Positions 17,059 to 26,383 of a DNA stretch of 64,000 bases are shown here, one piece after another. Each line of letters starts with the position of its first letter. The first letter of the stretch is position 1. Source of the DNA: JAEMQF01 sp963775015 (lineage in GTDB: Bacteria; Pseudomonadota; Gammaproteobacteria; Burkholderiales; Burkholderiaceae_C); NCBI GenBank assembly GCA_963775015.1, contig CAVZHI010000018.1:1-64000 (forward strand), given 5' to 3'. The translations under genes were made by a program, and so were the position numbers. Below the pieces are notes generated by a model, which was not told the DNA's origin, did not search any database, and saw nothing but the letters and a program-made list of their open reading frames with translations.

Positions 17059-17102
17059 GACGGCGTAAACGCCGTCATTGGAGGAGGGTGCCTTCGGCAC
17101 CC
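17059..17102 (+). promoter_or_regulatory. Two adjacent hairpins between rpoA and rplQ
   Basis: GACGGCG-TAAA-CGCCGTC (17059-17076) starts two bases after the rpoA stop. GGGTGCC-TTC-GGCACCC (17086-17102) follows ten bases later. Both stems are perfect 7-bp stems without a following T run, so they look more like mRNA processing or leader structures than classic terminators. They occupy the untranslated leader of rplQ. Confidence 0.5.
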
Positions 17103-17164
17103 GGTGCAACCCGGCAGTACCTGATACGGCTGCTGGCATACGTCAGTCAGAAAGGAACCGCACC

Positions 17165-17563
17165 ATGCGTCACCGTCACGGGCTTCGCAAGCTCAACCGC
17201 ACTTCCGAGCACCGGCTCGCGATGCTGCGCAACATGTGCAATTCGCTGCTGTTGCACGAAGCGATCAAGACCACGCTTCCAAAGGCCAAGGAACTGCGCC
17301 GCGTCGTCGAGCCGCTCATCACTTTGGCCAAAGAGGCGACGCTGGCGAATCGACGCCTCGCGTTCAACCGCACGCGCGACCGCGACATCGTCACCAAGCT
17401 CTTCGCCGAACTGGGCCCGCGCTACAAGGCGCGCCCCGGCGGCTATACGCGCATTCTGAAGATGGGCTTTCGGATCGGCGACAACGCGCCGATGGCGTTT
17501 GTCGAACTCGTCGATCGCCCCGAGCCCGTCGTCGCCGCGCCGGAACCCGCCGCGTCGACGTGA
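17165..17563 (+). CDS. rplQ: 50S ribosomal protein L17
   Basis: L17 is a large-subunit protein near the exit tunnel. I start at the ATG at 17165 (RHRHGLRKLNRTSEHRLAML), preceded by AAAGGAACC, which gives 132 residues. An open frame upstream to 17078 overlaps the hairpins and has no family resemblance. The C-terminus ends in a proline- and alanine-rich tail (VVAAPEPAAST), common in betaproteobacterial L17. It closes the ribosomal operon. Confidence 0.97.
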   Translation: MRHRHGLRKLNRTSEHRLAMLRNMCNSLLLHEAIKTTLPKAKELRRVVEPLITLAKEATLANRRLAFNRTRDRDIVTKLFAELGPRYKARPGGYTRILKMGFRIGDNAPMAFVELVDRPEPVVAAPEPAAST

Positions 17564-17649
17564 GCGCGCGCGGCTCGACCCGTGGGCGCGCGTCGCCCTC
17601 GAAATGCAGAGTCGAAATCGACACAGTGCTGATAGAATTCAAGCTCAGT

Positions 17650-17726
<77 letters not shown>

Positions 17727-17733
17727 ACAGATC

Positions 17734-17758
17734 ACAGGCCCGCACCTCGCGGGCCTGT
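17734..17758 (+). terminator. Terminator after tRNA-fMet
   Basis: ACAGGCCCGC pairs with GCGGGCCTGT over a 5-base loop, a perfect 10-bp stem seven bases after the tRNA. The downstream T run is weak (TGCATTT). Confidence 0.7.
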
Positions 17759-17787
17759 TGCATTTCGGCGGGCGCGGAGGTGAGTCG

Positions 17788-19584
17788 ATGGACAAAGTGA
17801 TCCGCATCGGTGGCGCATCCGGCTTCTGGGGCGACAGCGCGATCGCCGCGCCGCAGCTCGTGCACGGCGGGCAAGTCGACTACCTGAGCTTCGACTACCT
17901 CGCCGAGCTGACGATGTCAATCCTCGCGCGCAACCGCGCGAAGAACCCGGCCGCGGGGTACGCCGACGACTTTGTCGACGTCGCGATGCGCAGCTGCCTG
18001 GCCGAAATCGCGGCGCGCGGCATCAGGGTTCTGTCCAACGCCGGCGGAATGAACCCGCGCGCTTGTGCTGACGCGCTGCTGCACCTCGCTGCCGAGCAGG
18101 GTGTCTCGCTCAAGGTGGCGGTGGTCGAAGGCGACGACCTCCTGCCGCAACTCGCCGCGCTGCGCGACGCCGACGTTCGCGACCTGCACGACGGCCGCGC
18201 CTTGCCCGGCAAGCTGCTGAGCGCGAACGCCTACTTCGGCGCGATGCCGATCGTGCGCGCGCTCGAACAAGGTGCGCAAGTCGTGATCACCGGGCGCTGT
18301 GTCGACAGCGCGTTGCCGCTCGCGGCGCTGATCCACGAATTCGGCTGGTCGGCGAGCGACCACGACCGGCTCGCCGCGGGCAGCCTGGCGGGGCATTTGA
18401 TCGAATGCGGGCCGCAAGGCACGGGGGGTCTCTTCACCGACTGGGAGCAGGTTCCGGATTGGGACAACATGGGTTACCCGGTGATCGAATGCCGCGCCGA
18501 CGGCAGCTTCGTCATCACGAAACCCGAAGGCACGGGCGGCCTCGTGACGCCGGCGACGGTGGCCGAGCAGATGCTGTACGAGATCGGTGACCTCGGCGCC
18601 TACCTGCTGCCCGACGTGAGCTGCGATTTCACCGGCGTTCGCATGTCTCAGGTGGGCCCGCAGCGCGTTCTCGTGCAAGGCGCGCGCGGCTACCAAGCGT
18701 CGCCGCACTACAAGGTCTCGGCGACGCACGCCGACGGCTGGCGCTGCGTCATCAACGTCACCATCGTCGGCGGGCGCGCGGAAGCGAAGGCGCAGCGCAT
18801 CGCGCAGGCCGTTCTCGCGCGAACGCGCAAGATGATGAGCGCGAACGGCTTTGCCGACTACCGGCGCACCTACCAGGAAGTGATCGGAACCGAGGCACTC
18901 TTCGGCCCGCACTCGCGCGCGCCGTGCTGCCGCGAAGTGATCCTGCGCCTCGTCGTCGAACACGAGGATCCGAAGGCGCTGCACTACATCGCGACCGAAA
19001 TTTCGTCGGCTGGCGTGTCGTGGGCGCCGGGGCTGGCGAGTTCGGGCGGTGGACGCCAGCGCGCAACGCCGATCGTGCGCCTTTTTTCCTTCCTCTGGCC
19101 GAAGCACGACGTGCCGGCGAGCGTCATGATCGACGGCGTCGGCGCGGCGCTCGCTGAGCCGGCAAGTGCCGCTTCGTCGGTAAGTGCGACGTCACCATCG
19201 ACGCGCAGCGTCTACCGCGCCTTCACCCCGGTGCCCGCCGGCGAGCTCGTCGAAGTGCCGCTCGAGCGCATCGCCCACGGCCGCAGCGGCGACAAGGGCG
19301 ACAGCGTCAACATCGGCGTGATCGCGCGCGATCCGAAATGGTTGCCCGTGTTGCACGCGCAACTGACGGCAGAGCGGGTGCGCGGTTATTTCGCGCACCT
19401 CGTGAAGGGCCCGGTGACCCGCTTTGACGTCCCCGGAATCAACGCCTACAACTTCCTCCTGCAGCAGGCGCTCGCCGGCGGAGGCATGGCCTCACCGCGC
19501 AGCGACCCGCTCGGCAAGGGCTTCGCCCAGATGTTGCTCGACATACCCATGCAAGTGCCCGCGGCGTGGCTCGCAGAAGCCTGA
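17788..19584 (+). CDS. AtuA-family (DUF1446) protein
   Basis: This 598-residue protein belongs to the acyclic terpene utilisation AtuA family, whose founding member lies in the citronellol/geraniol pathway of Pseudomonas; its reaction is not established. The N-terminal domain starts with IRIGGASGFWGDSAIAAPQL and has the conserved CGPQGTGGLFTDW and PEGTGGLVTPATVAEQ stretches. A C-terminal AtuA-like domain begins around residue 480 (VPLERIAHGRSGDKGDSVNIG). I start at the ATG at 17788, 7 bases after GGAGG. It heads a group of CoA- and acid-metabolism genes. True terpene catabolism is not proven, since atuC/atuF-type partners are incomplete here. Confidence 0.87.
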   Translation: MDKVIRIGGASGFWGDSAIAAPQLVHGGQVDYLSFDYLAELTMSILARNRAKNPAAGYADDFVDVAMRSCLAEIAARGIRVLSNAGGMNPRACADALLHLAAEQGVSLKVAVVEGDDLLPQLAALRDADVRDLHDGRALPGKLLSANAYFGAMPIVRALEQGAQVVITGRCVDSALPLAALIHEFGWSASDHDRLAAGSLAGHLIECGPQGTGGLFTDWEQVPDWDNMGYPVIECRADGSFVITKPEGTGGLVTPATVAEQMLYEIGDLGAYLLPDVSCDFTGVRMSQVGPQRVLVQGARGYQASPHYKVSATHADGWRCVINVTIVGGRAEAKAQRIAQAVLARTRKMMSANGFADYRRTYQEVIGTEALFGPHSRAPCCREVILRLVVEHEDPKALHYIATEISSAGVSWAPGLASSGGGRQRATPIVRLFSFLWPKHDVPASVMIDGVGAALAEPASAASSVSATSPSTRSVYRAFTPVPAGELVEVPLERIAHGRSGDKGDSVNIGVIARDPKWLPVLHAQLTAERVRGYFAHLVKGPVTRFDVPGINAYNFLLQQALAGGGMASPRSDPLGKGFAQMLLDIPMQVPAAWLAEA

Positions 19585-19585
19585 T

Positions 19586-19921
19586 TCACGCCTGCCAGAC
19601 GCCATACCCCGCTTCGCGCAGTCCGATCGCGAGTTCCACTTCCATCTCGCGTGCCGCCTCGTAAGGCATCGGGTTGTAGACGGCGTAGAGCTCGGGGAGG
19701 AGGCGCACACCGTACTCGAGCACGAGGCGGTTCGCCTGCACGCCCGCCTTGTGCCGGTCAAAGCGCAGGTCCGGGTCCAACCCCGTCATGCCGACGTAGA
19801 CGAGCGGCTTGTCGAGGCGATAGTCTGGGTTCGCCTTGCGAAACGAAGGCTCGTTCCAGGCGCGGTCTGACAGCTCCACGACATAGACATGGTGGCGGTG
19901 GGATCGTGCGCGCGCCGGCAT
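19586..19921 (-). CDS. GIY-YIG-like small protein
   Basis: This small basic protein of 111 residues has the spaced motifs HVYVVELSD and LVYVGMTGLDPDLRFDRHKAG, which fit the first strands of a GIY-YIG nuclease fold, and a conserved C-terminus (NPMPYEAAREMEVELAIGLR, then EAGYGVWQA). Similar proteins in Burkholderiales are annotated as GIY-YIG family. The Glu near the C-terminus could be the catalytic acid. I use the ATG at 19921; the frame is open further upstream only as the shadow of the next gene. It ends 2 bases from the AtuA-like gene and is convergent with it. Its role is unknown. Confidence 0.72.
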   Translation of the reverse strand: MPARARSHRHHVYVVELSDRAWNEPSFRKANPDYRLDKPLVYVGMTGLDPDLRFDRHKAGVQANRLVLEYGVRLLPELYAVYNPMPYEAAREMEVELAIGLREAGYGVWQA

Positions 19922-20023
19922 GCGCTGAATTGTCGGCCGTCGGGCGGCGCCCCCCGGGGTGGCGCCAAGCGCGCCGCTCCGGACCCTGTATCGTGTCGCA
20001 CCCGCACTCCAGGAACTCCTCTC

Positions 20024-20875
20024 ATGAAAGTCGCTTTTTTCGGCACCGGCCTGATGGGCACGGGCTTCGTGCGCCGCCTGCGCGCCAACGGCTACGAAGT
20101 CAACGTCTGGAACCGCAGCCCGGCCAAGGCGCAAGCGCTCGAAGCGCATGGTGCGCGCGCGTGCGCCGACCCGGCGGCAGCGCTCGCCGGCGCCGAGCGC
20201 ATCCACCTCTCGCTGTCGGACGACGCGTCGGTCGACGCGGTGCTCGAGCCGCTCGCGGACGCGATCCCCAAGGGCACGTGGATCGTCGACCACACGACGA
20301 CCGCGGTCACGCCCACGGCAGAGCGCATTGCGCGCTGGAACTCGCGGCGCCGCACTTTCGTTCACGCCCCCGTGTTCATGGGCCCGTCGAACGCGCTCGA
20401 AGGCACGGGGCTGATGCTCGTCTCGGGCGAGAAGGCGCGCCATGACGCTCTGCTCCCGGCGCTGCAGAAAATGACCGGCAACGTGCTCTACATGGGCGAG
20501 GCGCCGGAGCGCGCCGCGGCGTTCAAGCTGTTCGGCAACCTGACGCTGATCGGCATCCTCGGCGTTCTGGGCGACGTGAACCGCCTCGCGCACGCGGTGG
20601 GCATCCCGACCGCTGACGCGTTTTCGCTCTTCAAGCATTTCAATCCGGGGCAGTTCCTGCCGGCGCGTGCGGCGCGAATCGAAGCGGGCGACTTCAAGTC
20701 GCCGCTGTTCGAAGTGTCAATGGCGCGCAAGGACGTGCGCCTGATGGTCGAAGAAGCGAAGCGCCACGGCGTCAACCTGTTCGTCATGCCGGGCGTGGCA
20801 GCGATGTTCGACGCCGCGATCGCACGCGGCGAAGGCGCCCTGGACGCCGCCGCAGCGGCGCGCATGCCGGTCTGA
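20024..20875 (+). CDS. NAD(P)-dependent beta-hydroxyacid dehydrogenase
   Basis: This protein of 283 residues belongs to the 3-hydroxyisobutyrate dehydrogenase-like family, which oxidises beta-hydroxyacids or reduces the matching semialdehydes. The N-terminal Rossmann motif is FFGTGLMGTGFV. The substrate-binding segment FVHAPVFMGPSNALEGTGLM and the catalytic lysine helix AAAFKLFGNL are present. The ATG at 20024 follows AGGAACTCCTCTC. A second paralogue lies 1.5 kb downstream. The substrate cannot be told from sequence. Confidence 0.88.
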   Translation: MKVAFFGTGLMGTGFVRRLRANGYEVNVWNRSPAKAQALEAHGARACADPAAALAGAERIHLSLSDDASVDAVLEPLADAIPKGTWIVDHTTTAVTPTAERIARWNSRRRTFVHAPVFMGPSNALEGTGLMLVSGEKARHDALLPALQKMTGNVLYMGEAPERAAAFKLFGNLTLIGILGVLGDVNRLAHAVGIPTADAFSLFKHFNPGQFLPARAARIEAGDFKSPLFEVSMARKDVRLMVEEAKRHGVNLFVMPGVAAMFDAAIARGEGALDAAAAARMPV

Positions 20876-20894
20876 CGCGGGCACAAGACTCATC

Positions 20895-21635
20895 ATGATC
20901 GAACACCACCTCGACATCGGAACCGCCGACGGCGCGATGAACTCCTTCGTCGTGCACCCGGAGGAGGGCGGCCCGTTCCCGGTCGTTCTGTTCTACATGG
21001 ACGCGCCGGGCAAGCGCGAAGAGCTGCACGACATGGCGCGGCGCATCGCTGCGGTCGGCTACTGCGTCGTGCTGCCCAATCTCTACTACCGGCGTTCGCG
21101 CGATTTCACCCTGAAGGAGCGCACTGAGCCGGCGATGGCGGAGATGTTCGGCTTCATGAATTCGCTCAACCCCGCGACGACGTTTTGCGACACGCAGGCG
21201 ATGCTGCAGTACGTTGACGCCCAACTCCAGTGCGATTCGACGCGCATCGGCGCGGTCGGCTACTGCATGAGCGGGCCGTTCGTGATGTGGGCGGCTGCGG
21301 CGTTCCCGGATCGGCTGCGCTGCATCGCTTCGATCCACGGTGTGATCCAGACGACGGACGCGCCGGACTCGCCGCATCGCGTCGCGAGCAAGATCCGCTG
21401 CGAAAGTTATTTCGCTTGTGCCGAGACCGACAAATGGGCGTCGCCCGAGGACATCCAGACGCTGCAGGCCGCGCTGCAAGCCGCCGGAACCCCACACCGC
21501 GTCGAGTGGTACCCCGGCGTCGAACACGGTTTCGTCTTCCCACAACGCGCCGGAATCTACAACCGCGCAGCGGGGGAGCGGCATTACGAGCGGCTGTTCA
21601 GCCTGTTCGAGCGCACGCTGCGCCGCAGCGCCTGA
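20895..21635 (+). CDS. Dienelactone hydrolase family protein
   Basis: This is an alpha/beta hydrolase of 246 residues in the dienelactone hydrolase family, whose known members open lactone rings in aromatic degradation. The nucleophile is Cys124 in the elbow GYCMSG, as in true dienelactone hydrolases. The late GVEHGFVFP carries the catalytic His. There is no signal peptide, so it is cytosolic. It lies 19 bases after the dehydrogenase and is probably co-transcribed with it. The substrate is unknown. Confidence 0.88.
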   Translation: MIEHHLDIGTADGAMNSFVVHPEEGGPFPVVLFYMDAPGKREELHDMARRIAAVGYCVVLPNLYYRRSRDFTLKERTEPAMAEMFGFMNSLNPATTFCDTQAMLQYVDAQLQCDSTRIGAVGYCMSGPFVMWAAAAFPDRLRCIASIHGVIQTTDAPDSPHRVASKIRCESYFACAETDKWASPEDIQTLQAALQAAGTPHRVEWYPGVEHGFVFPQRAGIYNRAAGERHYERLFSLFERTLRRSA

Positions 21636-21696
21636 TGGGCGACCCGCGCCGCGCACAATTTCCCCACCCGTTGACCCACTCCACCGAGCCGCCGCC

Positions 21697-22318
21697 ATGA
21701 TCGTCGTCCATCACCTCAACGAATCGCGCTCGCAGCGCATCCTCTGGCTGCTCGAGGAGCTCGGCGCAGCCTACGAGATTCGCCACTATCAGCGCGATCA
21801 AACGACGCGCCTCGCGCCGCCCGAATTGCGCGCGGTGCACCCGCTCGGCAAATCGCCGGTGATCCAGGTCGACGGCGCGACGCTGATCGAGTCCGGCGCG
21901 ATCGTCGACTACCTGCTGCGCCATCACGGCGGCGCAGCGCTGCGGCCTGCCGCCGACTCGGCCGACTTCGAGCTCTATCAGCAATGGCTGCACTACGCCG
22001 AAGGCTCGGCGATGTTGCCGCTGCTGCTCAAGCTCTACGTGTCGCGCCTGGGCGACGCGGGCGCGCCGCTCAAGCCGCGCATCGACAGCGAACTCGCGAA
22101 TCATCTGGGCTACGTCGACCGCGCGCTTGCAAGGCCGCGACTGGCTCGTCGGCAATGCCTTCAGCGGCGCCGACGTGCAGATGAGCTTTGTCGGCGAAGC
22201 GGCGCGCGGCCTGCGCGCGAGCTACGCGAACCTGGACGCCTGGGTGCGGCGCTTCCAGGGGCGCCCGGCGTACCGGCGCGCACTCGAGCGCGGCGGGCCT
22301 TACTCGATGGCCGGTTGA
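21697..22318 (+). pseudogene. Glutathione S-transferase, one apparent frameshift
   Basis: The product is a glutathione S-transferase. The N-terminal thioredoxin-like domain reads IVVHHLNESRSQRILWLLEE with the glutathione-binding KSPVIQVDGATLIESGAIV. The frame is correct from the ATG at 21697 to about 22127 (GYVDRAL). The protein then continues one frame over as GRDWLVGNAFSGADVQMSF to a TGA at 22318. Removing one T at about 22127 (GCGCTTGC to GCGCTGC) restores a 206-residue protein of normal length. This may be a sequencing error, because two compensating indels lie in the next gene. Confidence 0.8.
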
Positions 22319-22379
22319 TCCGTCATTACATGGCGATGCGCAACGCGGCCGCGATCGGCCCCTCTCGGGAGAACGGCAC

Positions 22380-23351
22380 GTGAGCGGCGTTGAAAGAGCT
22401 GACTCGCAGCGCCTCGACGTCGGCTTCATCGGCCTGGGCGTGATGGGAACGCCGATGGTGAGCCACATTTACAAGGCCGGGCACCGGGTGACGCTGCACG
22501 ACCTCGACATGGCGTCGGCGCGTGCGCTCGCAGACAACTCGGCGAAGGCGCCGCCGCTGCGGATTCGCCGTTGGAGGTCGCGCAGCCGTAGCGACATCGT
22601 GATCACGATGCTACCCAACGGCGACGTCGTGCAGCGCGTCGTGTTCGGCGACAACGGCCTCGCCGCAGGATTGAAGCGTGGCGCGCTGCTGCTCGACACG
22701 TCGTCGTCCGAACCCTGGTTGACGCGCCAGACGGCGAGCCGCCTGAACGAACAAGGCGTGACGATGCTCGACGCGCCGGTCTCGGGAGCGCAATGGGGCG
22801 CCGAAGCGGCAAACCTGGTCTTCATGGTCGGCGGCAGCGCGGCCGATCTGGAGCGCGTGCGGCCGCTGCTCGACTGCATGGGGAAATCGATCTTCCACCT
22901 CGGGCCGCAGGGTGCGGGGCACGCGATGAAGTGCATCAACAACCTCATCACCGCGGTCACCCTCAGCGCCACCGCCGAAGGCCTGGTGATGGGCAAGGCG
23001 TCGGGCCTGGATCCACAGGAGATGCTGAAGGTGATGAACGCGTCGACGTCGATGTCGTGGATCAGCCAGACGCACATCGAGAGCCGAATCCTGAGCCGCA
23101 AGTTCGACGACCCGTTCAAGCTCGAGCTGATGCTGAAAGACATGGGAATCGCCAACGCGCTCGGCCGTGACGCGAAGGTCTCGGCGCCGTTGTCGGCGCT
23201 CGCGCACCAGCTCTGGCAAGCGGCGTCGCGCGCCGCCGGAGCGGGCGCGAGCATCAGCGAACTCGTTCGCTGGATCGAGGAACAGAACGGCACCGAGATC
23301 ACCCCGGGTCACGCCGACCCGGTGCAGGCGAAGAACGATGGGCCAGCTTGA
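22380..23351 (+). CDS. NAD(P)-dependent beta-hydroxyacid dehydrogenase, locally frame-garbled
   Basis: This is a second 3-hydroxyisobutyrate dehydrogenase-like enzyme, 323 residues from the GTG at 22380. The Rossmann motif is VGFIGLGVMGTPMV. The substrate motif is MLDAPVSGAQWGAEAANLVF and the catalytic lysine region is HAMKCINNLIT. Between 22538 and 22587 the frame reads an arginine-rich stretch unlike the family. The next frame over gives LGEGAAAADSPLEVAQ, exactly what is expected there. One lost C near 22538 and one extra C near 22586 would explain it, so the overall frame survives. The start overlaps no other gene. The 3' end overlaps the next gene by 14 bases. Confidence 0.85.
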   Translation: MSGVERADSQRLDVGFIGLGVMGTPMVSHIYKAGHRVTLHDLDMASARALADNSAKAPPLRIRRWRSRSRSDIVITMLPNGDVVQRVVFGDNGLAAGLKRGALLLDTSSSEPWLTRQTASRLNEQGVTMLDAPVSGAQWGAEAANLVFMVGGSAADLERVRPLLDCMGKSIFHLGPQGAGHAMKCINNLITAVTLSATAEGLVMGKASGLDPQEMLKVMNASTSMSWISQTHIESRILSRKFDDPFKLELMLKDMGIANALGRDAKVSAPLSALAHQLWQAASRAAGAGASISELVRWIEEQNGTEITPGHADPVQAKNDGPA

Positions 23352-24732
23352 AGAGAAACTCGCCGACTTCGTCGTCAACCTGAAGGTCGACGCGGTGCCT
23401 GCAGACGCCCAGCGCGTGCTGCGCCGCATCGTTCTCGCCGTCGTTGGCACCGGCTTTGCCGGCGCCGACGAAGACGGCGTTGCTGCGCTGCGCGAATTGC
23501 TCTGCGAAGCCGGCGGCGCTGCGCAGGCGACAACGCTGGTCTATGGCGACCGCCTGCCCGCATCCGCGGCGGCGCAATTCAACGCGACGATGTGCCGCGC
23601 GCTCGACTTCTGCGACGCGATGGCACCGGGGCCACACATCGGCGCGGCGCTGTTCCCGGCGGCGCTCGCTGCGGCGGAACTCGCCGGCGGCTGCAGCGGC
23701 GCCGAATTCATGGCGGCGCTCGTCGCCGGCGCCGAGCTCAGCTCGCGTTTCAATTTGAGCGAGGCGCAGTACAACGGGTTCGATCCGACCGGAATCGTCG
23801 TCGGCTTCTCCGCCGCCGCCGCCGCGTCGCGAATCCTGCGCCTGACGCCCGGGCAGATGCTGCACGCGCTGGCGCTCGTGTTCAACCGCTGCGGCGGCAG
23901 TTTCCAAAGCCATGTTGACGGGTCGCTCGGCGTGCGAATCGTGCAGGGCTGGGTTGCGCAGGCCGGCGTGCAATGTGCGCAGATGGCGCGCCGCGGCATC
24001 ACGGGGCCAGAGAACTTTCTGACCGGCCACTACGGCTTCGCGCACCTGTACGGGCGCGATACATTCGATGCGCAGGCGGTTGCGCAGGGTCTGGGCGAGA
24101 GCTGGAAGCTGCACAACGTCGTCTTCAAGAAATACCCGAGCTGCGGCGTGACGCAAGGCGTGACCGAGCTGACGCTTGGGCTTGTCGCCGAGCTCGGCGT
24201 GCAGGCATCGGAAGTGCGCAGCGCGACGGTGCGCCTCCCGCCGTATGCGCACCGGCTCGTCGGGCATGCGTTCCACCTCGGCGCGAACCCGCGTGTCGAC
24301 GCGCAGTTCAGCGCCGCGTACTGTGTCGCGAATGCGTTGATCCGCAAGTCGTCGCGGCTGCAGCACTTCGCGCCGGCCCAAGTGCATGACAAGACCGTGC
24401 ACGAGATGATCGGCAGGATCAGCGTGATCGCCGAATCGAGCCTCGACGCGCGTGGCCACGCTGCGGTCGACCTGGCGCTCACGACGACTGACGGTGCGAC
24501 GCACCTGCGGCAACTCGACATCCCGCCCGGTTTCCCCGGCGCCGAGCTGAACGAGGCGCAGCACCTGGCGCGCTTCAACGACTGCCTGGCGTACGCGCCG
24601 CACCCACCATCGGCGGCGCAAACGGGACAGTTCCTGGAGCGGCTCGACTCGCTCGCCGCCATGCAAGACGTGCGCGACCTGTTGCCGCTCTTGACGGTGG
24701 AGCGTTCGGCGGTTCACACAGCGACGCGCTGA
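23338..24732 (+). CDS. MmgE/PrpD family protein
   Basis: This 464-residue protein belongs to the MmgE/PrpD family, which includes 2-methylcitrate dehydratase and several dehydratases or decarboxylases of unrelated substrates. Family features are the alpha-helical N-terminal half with ALDFCDAMAPGPHIGAALFP, the segment LHALALVFNRCGGSFQ, and the KYPSCGVTQGVTE motif. The ATG at 23338 overlaps the end of the dehydrogenase gene by 14 bases, which points to translational coupling. No prpB or prpC lies nearby, so a methylcitrate role is unlikely. Confidence 0.88.
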   Translation: MGQLEEKLADFVVNLKVDAVPADAQRVLRRIVLAVVGTGFAGADEDGVAALRELLCEAGGAAQATTLVYGDRLPASAAAQFNATMCRALDFCDAMAPGPHIGAALFPAALAAAELAGGCSGAEFMAALVAGAELSSRFNLSEAQYNGFDPTGIVVGFSAAAAASRILRLTPGQMLHALALVFNRCGGSFQSHVDGSLGVRIVQGWVAQAGVQCAQMARRGITGPENFLTGHYGFAHLYGRDTFDAQAVAQGLGESWKLHNVVFKKYPSCGVTQGVTELTLGLVAELGVQASEVRSATVRLPPYAHRLVGHAFHLGANPRVDAQFSAAYCVANALIRKSSRLQHFAPAQVHDKTVHEMIGRISVIAESSLDARGHAAVDLALTTTDGATHLRQLDIPPGFPGAELNEAQHLARFNDCLAYAPHPPSAAQTGQFLERLDSLAAMQDVRDLLPLLTVERSAVHTATR

Positions 24733-24796
24733 CCGAGGGACGCCTTCACAGACGCGCCCACCGGACGATCCGGCACAGACCCTAAGATTGCGCCTC

Positions 24797-26305
24797 ATGA
24801 ACGTCTTCTCGCTGCTTGAGCAGACCGCGCGCCGCTTTGGTGACCGCGGCGCGGTCTACGTCGGCGCCCGCCAGGCGCAGAGCTTTGCCGAACTTCGCGA
24901 ACGCGCGCTGCGCTTGGCCGCGGCGCTGCGCGCAGCGCATCCGGCGGCAACCCGAATCGCGATCGCTTCGGAAAACTGCGCACAGTACGTCGAGCTGATG
25001 TTCGGCATCTGGGCTGCGCAATGCACCGCAGTGCCGCTGAACTTCAAGTTGCACCCGAAGGAGATGGCGCAGATCGTCGACGACGCGGGAGTGTCGTGCG
25101 CCTTCGTTTCGCAGCGCCTCGCTGCCGGACTCGTCGCAGCGCTGAACGGAGCGTGCGACGTTGTCGAAATCGGCTCGACCGCGTACGAGGAATGCTTCGG
25201 TGGCGCTGCGGCGGCGCCGCCGATCTCAGACCCGCAGGCGCTCGCGTGGCTCTTCTACACCAGTGGTACGACCGGGCGATCCAAAGGCGCGATGCTGACG
25301 CACCGCAATCTGCTCGCAGCAAGCGTCGCGCACCTGGCCGACGTCGAAACCTTCGACGAAGGCGCGAGCCTGATCCACGCCGCACCGATGTCGCACGGCT
25401 CGGGAATGTACGTCCTGCCTTACGTCGCGCGCGGCGCGCGCCAGGTGATCCCGGCCTCTGGCGCGTTCGAGCCTGAAGAGTTCATCGAACTGTGCAATGA
25501 ACACCCGGCGTGCGGCGCGTTCCTGGCGCCGACGATGGTTCAGCGCCTGCGCCTGGCCTCAGAGGCGACGGGCCAACGCCCGCGGAATCTGCGCAGCATC
25601 GTCTACGGCGGCGGGCCGATGTACGTCGAGGAGTTGAAGAAGTCGCTCGCCGTGTTCGGCCAGGTCTTCATGCAGATCTACGGCCAGGGCGAATCGCCGA
25701 TGACGATCACGAGCCTGCGGCGTCAGGACCATGAGCTGCACGACGACGCGATCCTCGGCTCGGTGGGTCTCGCGCGATCCGGCGTCGAAGTTGCCGTCGT
25801 CGATGCCCAAGGCGCACCACTTCCCGCAGGCCACATCGGCGAAATCGTCTGCCGCGGCGACGTCGTCATGGCGGGCTACTGGAACAACCCGGCGGGCACC
25901 GCGGAAGCCCTGCGCGGCGGTTGGCTCTACACCGGCGACATGGGATCGCTCGACGAACGCGGCTACCTGACGCTGCGCGATCGCTCCAAAGACGTGATCA
26001 TCAGCGGCGGCTCGAACATCTACCCGCGCGAGGTTGAAGAAGCGCTGCTCGCGCACCCGGGCGTCGCCGAAGTCTGCGTCGTCGGCCAGCGCGACGAGGA
26101 GTGGGGCGAAGTGGTGATCGGATTTGTCGTTCGCGCACCCGGCGCGGCGGTCACCGAAGACGCACTCGACGCGTTTTGCCTGGACCGGATCGCACGCTTC
26201 AAGCGTCCCAAGCACTACCGCTTTGTCGACGCGCTGCCGAAGAACAGCTACGGCAAGGTGCTCAAGCGCGAGCTGCGGCAGCTGCTTCCGGTGTCCGGGA
26301 ACTGA
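24797..26305 (+). CDS. Acyl-CoA synthetase (AMP-forming)
   Basis: This is an adenylate-forming ligase of 502 residues that activates a carboxylic acid to its CoA thioester via an acyl-AMP. The P-loop reads YTSGTTGRSKGAMLTHRN. The central motif is VYGGGPMYVEELKKS, the hinge is GWLYTGDMGSLDERGYLTLRDRSKD (shown in part) and the C-terminal catalytic lysine is in KNSYGKVLKREL. I choose the ATG at 24797 over a TTG nine bases upstream. Fatty, aromatic and terpenoid acids are all possible substrates. The neighbouring carboxyltransferase suggests the CoA ester is then carboxylated. Confidence 0.9.
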   Translation: MNVFSLLEQTARRFGDRGAVYVGARQAQSFAELRERALRLAAALRAAHPAATRIAIASENCAQYVELMFGIWAAQCTAVPLNFKLHPKEMAQIVDDAGVSCAFVSQRLAAGLVAALNGACDVVEIGSTAYEECFGGAAAAPPISDPQALAWLFYTSGTTGRSKGAMLTHRNLLAASVAHLADVETFDEGASLIHAAPMSHGSGMYVLPYVARGARQVIPASGAFEPEEFIELCNEHPACGAFLAPTMVQRLRLASEATGQRPRNLRSIVYGGGPMYVEELKKSLAVFGQVFMQIYGQGESPMTITSLRRQDHELHDDAILGSVGLARSGVEVAVVDAQGAPLPAGHIGEIVCRGDVVMAGYWNNPAGTAEALRGGWLYTGDMGSLDERGYLTLRDRSKDVIISGGSNIYPREVEEALLAHPGVAEVCVVGQRDEEWGEVVIGFVVRAPGAAVTEDALDAFCLDRIARFKRPKHYRFVDALPKNSYGKVLKRELRQLLPVSGN

Positions 26306-26383
26306 GCGCATCCCAAACTCGGCGCAACAGGTCGTTTGCGGACGCGTCGAGCGGACCGCGCACCATGGTCTAAAGTCGCTGCC

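Noticed and set aside
23338..24732. Assignment as 2-methylcitrate dehydratase PrpD
   Set aside because: No prpB, prpC or acnD neighbours are present, and the family contains many other activities.
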